Shown here piece by piece: positions 5,515 to 6,508 of a stretch of 6,508 nucleotides of DNA. The translations under genes and the position numbers were made by a program. Every line of letters starts with the position of its first letter. Position 1 is the first letter of the stretch. The stretch is taken from contig CP070753.1 of assembly GCA_020348765.1 (NCBI GenBank), positions 1,816,855 through 1,823,362 on the forward strand, given 5' to 3'. Source of the stretch: Burkholderiales bacterium. GTDB lineage: Bacteria > Pseudomonadota > Gammaproteobacteria > Burkholderiales > Burkholderiaceae_E. Below the pieces are notes generated by a model that saw only the letters and a program-made list of their open reading frames with translations, was not told the DNA's origin and ran no database searches.

Positions 5515-6027
5515 ATGATCGACCGGCTCACCGCGGCCGGGGCGGCGTTCGCAGCCGCGTGCTGCGCAGTGCTGGCGGCGATGCTGATCACCGAGGTGAT
5601 CGCGACCTCGGGTTTCGACTGGTCCCAGCCCTGGGCCGTCGAATACGGCGCCTATCTGTGCGCGATCACCTTGCTCGGAGGCTCGGGCTACGCGGTTCGG
5701 CACGCGTCGCACATCCGCGTCTGGGTGGTCCTGTCCTATCTGCCGCAGCCGCTGGCGAAAGCGCTCGACTTCGCCTGTACGCTGGCCGCGCTGGCGATCG
5801 CGTCGATCCTCGCCTACGGCATGGTCGAGCTCGCCTGGCGCAGCTGGGAGCGTGACAGCGTCTCGTATTTCGTGATGGAGACGCCGCTGGCGATTCCGCA
5901 GGCCCTGCTCGCGGTCGCGTCGCTGCTGCTGGCGCTGGCGCTGCTGGCGCGCGCGCTGCGCTTTCTGATCGGCGAGCCGCCGGACCTGACCGAAGACCGG
6001 ATCGCCGGCCGGGGGAGGGCCGAGTGA
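5515..6027 (+). CDS. dctQ: TRAP transporter small permease subunit, DctQ family
   Basis: Small integral membrane subunit that works with the large DctM-type permease. From ATG 5515 it has 170 residues, a usual length. Four hydrophobic segments are visible at about 7-29, 43-60, 83-105 and 126-150. The family pattern is clear: WAVEYGAYLCAITLLGGSGY (40-59) followed by VRHASHIRVWVVLSYLP (61-77), and a final TPLAIPQALLAVASLLLALAL helix region ending in a charged tail. The start is uncertain. No strong ribosome binding site precedes ATG 5515, and in-frame TTG 5506 or GTG 5485 would add 3 or 10 residues. Frames starting at 5326 or 5338 are rejected because they would run through the hairpin and palindrome. 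It is separated from dctP by a 224-base structured gap and overlaps the next gene by four bases. Weak translation initiation plus the upstream hairpin suggest low expression relative to dctP. Confidence 0.9.
   Translation: MIDRLTAAGAAFAAACCAVLAAMLITEVIATSGFDWSQPWAVEYGAYLCAITLLGGSGYAVRHASHIRVWVVLSYLPQPLAKALDFACTLAALAIASILAYGMVELAWRSWERDSVSYFVMETPLAIPQALLAVASLLLALALLARALRFLIGEPPDLTEDRIAGRGRAE
6011..6019 (+). promoter_or_regulatory. ribosome binding site of dctM
   Basis: GGGGGAGGG inside the end of dctQ, with GGAGG five bases before GTG at 6024. It supports a GTG start overlapping the dctQ stop in GTGA, implying coupled translation of the two membrane subunits. Confidence 0.7.
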
Positions 6028-6508
6028 TCGCCGCGCCGGTCTTCGTGCTGCTGGTGATGCTGGCGTTGCTGGCGTCCAGCCTGTGGATCGGCTTCGCGCT
6101 GATGGGCACCGGCGTGCTCGCGATCGAGTGGTATCGGGACATGCCGATCCATCGCCTGCTCGCCTCCGACGTCTGGGGCCGGCTCAATGCCGACGAGCTG
6201 GTGACGCTGCCGCTGTTCATCCTGATGGGCGACATCCTGTTCCACACCCGGCTGTCCGAGTCGCTGTTCCGCGGTCTGGCACCCTGGGTACACCGCCTTC
6301 CGGGCGGGCTGCTGCATGTCAACGTGCTCGGCTGCACGGTGTTCGCGGCCGTCTCCGGCTCGTCGGCCGCGACGACCGCCACGGTCGGCCGCATGACGCT
6401 GGTCGAGCTCTTCCGCCGTGGTTACAGCCGCAACCTGGCGATCGGTTCGCTCGCGGGCGCCGGAACCATCGGCCTGATGATTCCGCCCTCGATCCCGATG
6501 ATCGTCTA
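6024..6508 (+). CDS. dctM: TRAP transporter large permease subunit, DctM family, N-terminal part
   Basis: Large membrane subunit that forms the transport path of the TRAP system. A GTG start at 6024 overlaps the dctQ stop (GTGA) and is preceded by a strong purine-rich ribosome binding site. 161 codons are visible, running open to the window edge, against roughly 430 in complete family members. Hydrophobic helices start at about residue 5. LVTLPLFILMGDILF (59-73), LPGGLLHVNVLGCTVFAAVS (92-111), GSSAATTATVG (112-122) and GAGTIGLMIPPSIPMIV (145-161) are the classic DctM signatures. The last corresponds to the re-entrant hairpin and Pro-Pro-Ser motif of the first transport repeat. No defect is seen in the part present. 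Substrate is set mainly by the binding protein and is not known; by context it is an organic acid, perhaps a dicarboxylate. Confidence 0.93.
   Translation, partial: MIAAPVFVLLVMLALLASSLWIGFALMGTGVLAIEWYRDMPIHRLLASDVWGRLNADELVTLPLFILMGDILFHTRLSESLFRGLAPWVHRLPGGLLHVNVLGCTVFAAVSGSSAATTATVGRMTLVELFRRGYSRNLAIGSLAGAGTIGLMIPPSIPMIV

Overview
The window is GC-rich and tightly packed. Every stop codon that closes a recognisable gene is TGA, and codon use favours G or C at the third position throughout. Together with the gene content (class III CoA-transferase, acyl-CoA dehydrogenase, MaoC hydratase, CitE-type lyase, GntR regulator, TRAP transporter), this suggests a high-GC proteobacterium, most likely Burkholderiales. 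That placement is inference, because no rRNA or other marker gene is present.

Layout: about 1-3182 is a minus-strand catabolic operon. In transcription order it holds a CitE/HpcH-HpaI-type lyase interrupted by one in-frame TAG (2337-3182), a MaoC-family enoyl-CoA hydratase (1740-2258), an acyl-CoA dehydrogenase (430-1599) and the first 137 codons of a CaiB/BaiF CoA-transferase (1-413, running off the left edge). A divergent control region (3183-3318) separates it from a plus-strand GntR/HutC-type regulator with a TTG start (3319-4203). The regulator is followed by a tripartite TRAP transporter: periplasmic binding protein (4289-5290), small membrane protein (5515-6027) and large membrane protein (6024 to beyond the right edge).

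Regulatory logic: the same palindrome, TTGTCCGGACAA, occurs twice. One copy (3263-3274) lies at the predicted start site of the catabolic operon, next to a TTGACA-N17-TAAATT promoter. The other (4210-4221) directly abuts the predicted -35 of the transporter operon. The two promoters also share a near-identical 13-base block around their -35 elements. The simplest reading is that the GntR protein controls both arms and probably itself in response to a carboxylate ligand.

Pathway logic (inference): TRAP uptake of an organic acid, CoA activation, alpha,beta-dehydrogenation, hydration, and cleavage of the resulting beta-hydroxyacyl-CoA by the lyase. The set resembles itaconate, mesaconate, citramalate or methylsuccinate routes that end in acetyl-CoA plus pyruvate, but the actual substrate cannot be read from the sequence. 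The cleavage step is coded by the gene carrying the TAG, so the pathway is either recently broken, rescued by readthrough or a second lyase elsewhere, or affected by a sequence error. I see no mobile element, tRNA, rRNA or CRISPR array, and no system that is clearly new in kind. The most unusual points are the isolated amber codon and the twin-operator promoter architecture.
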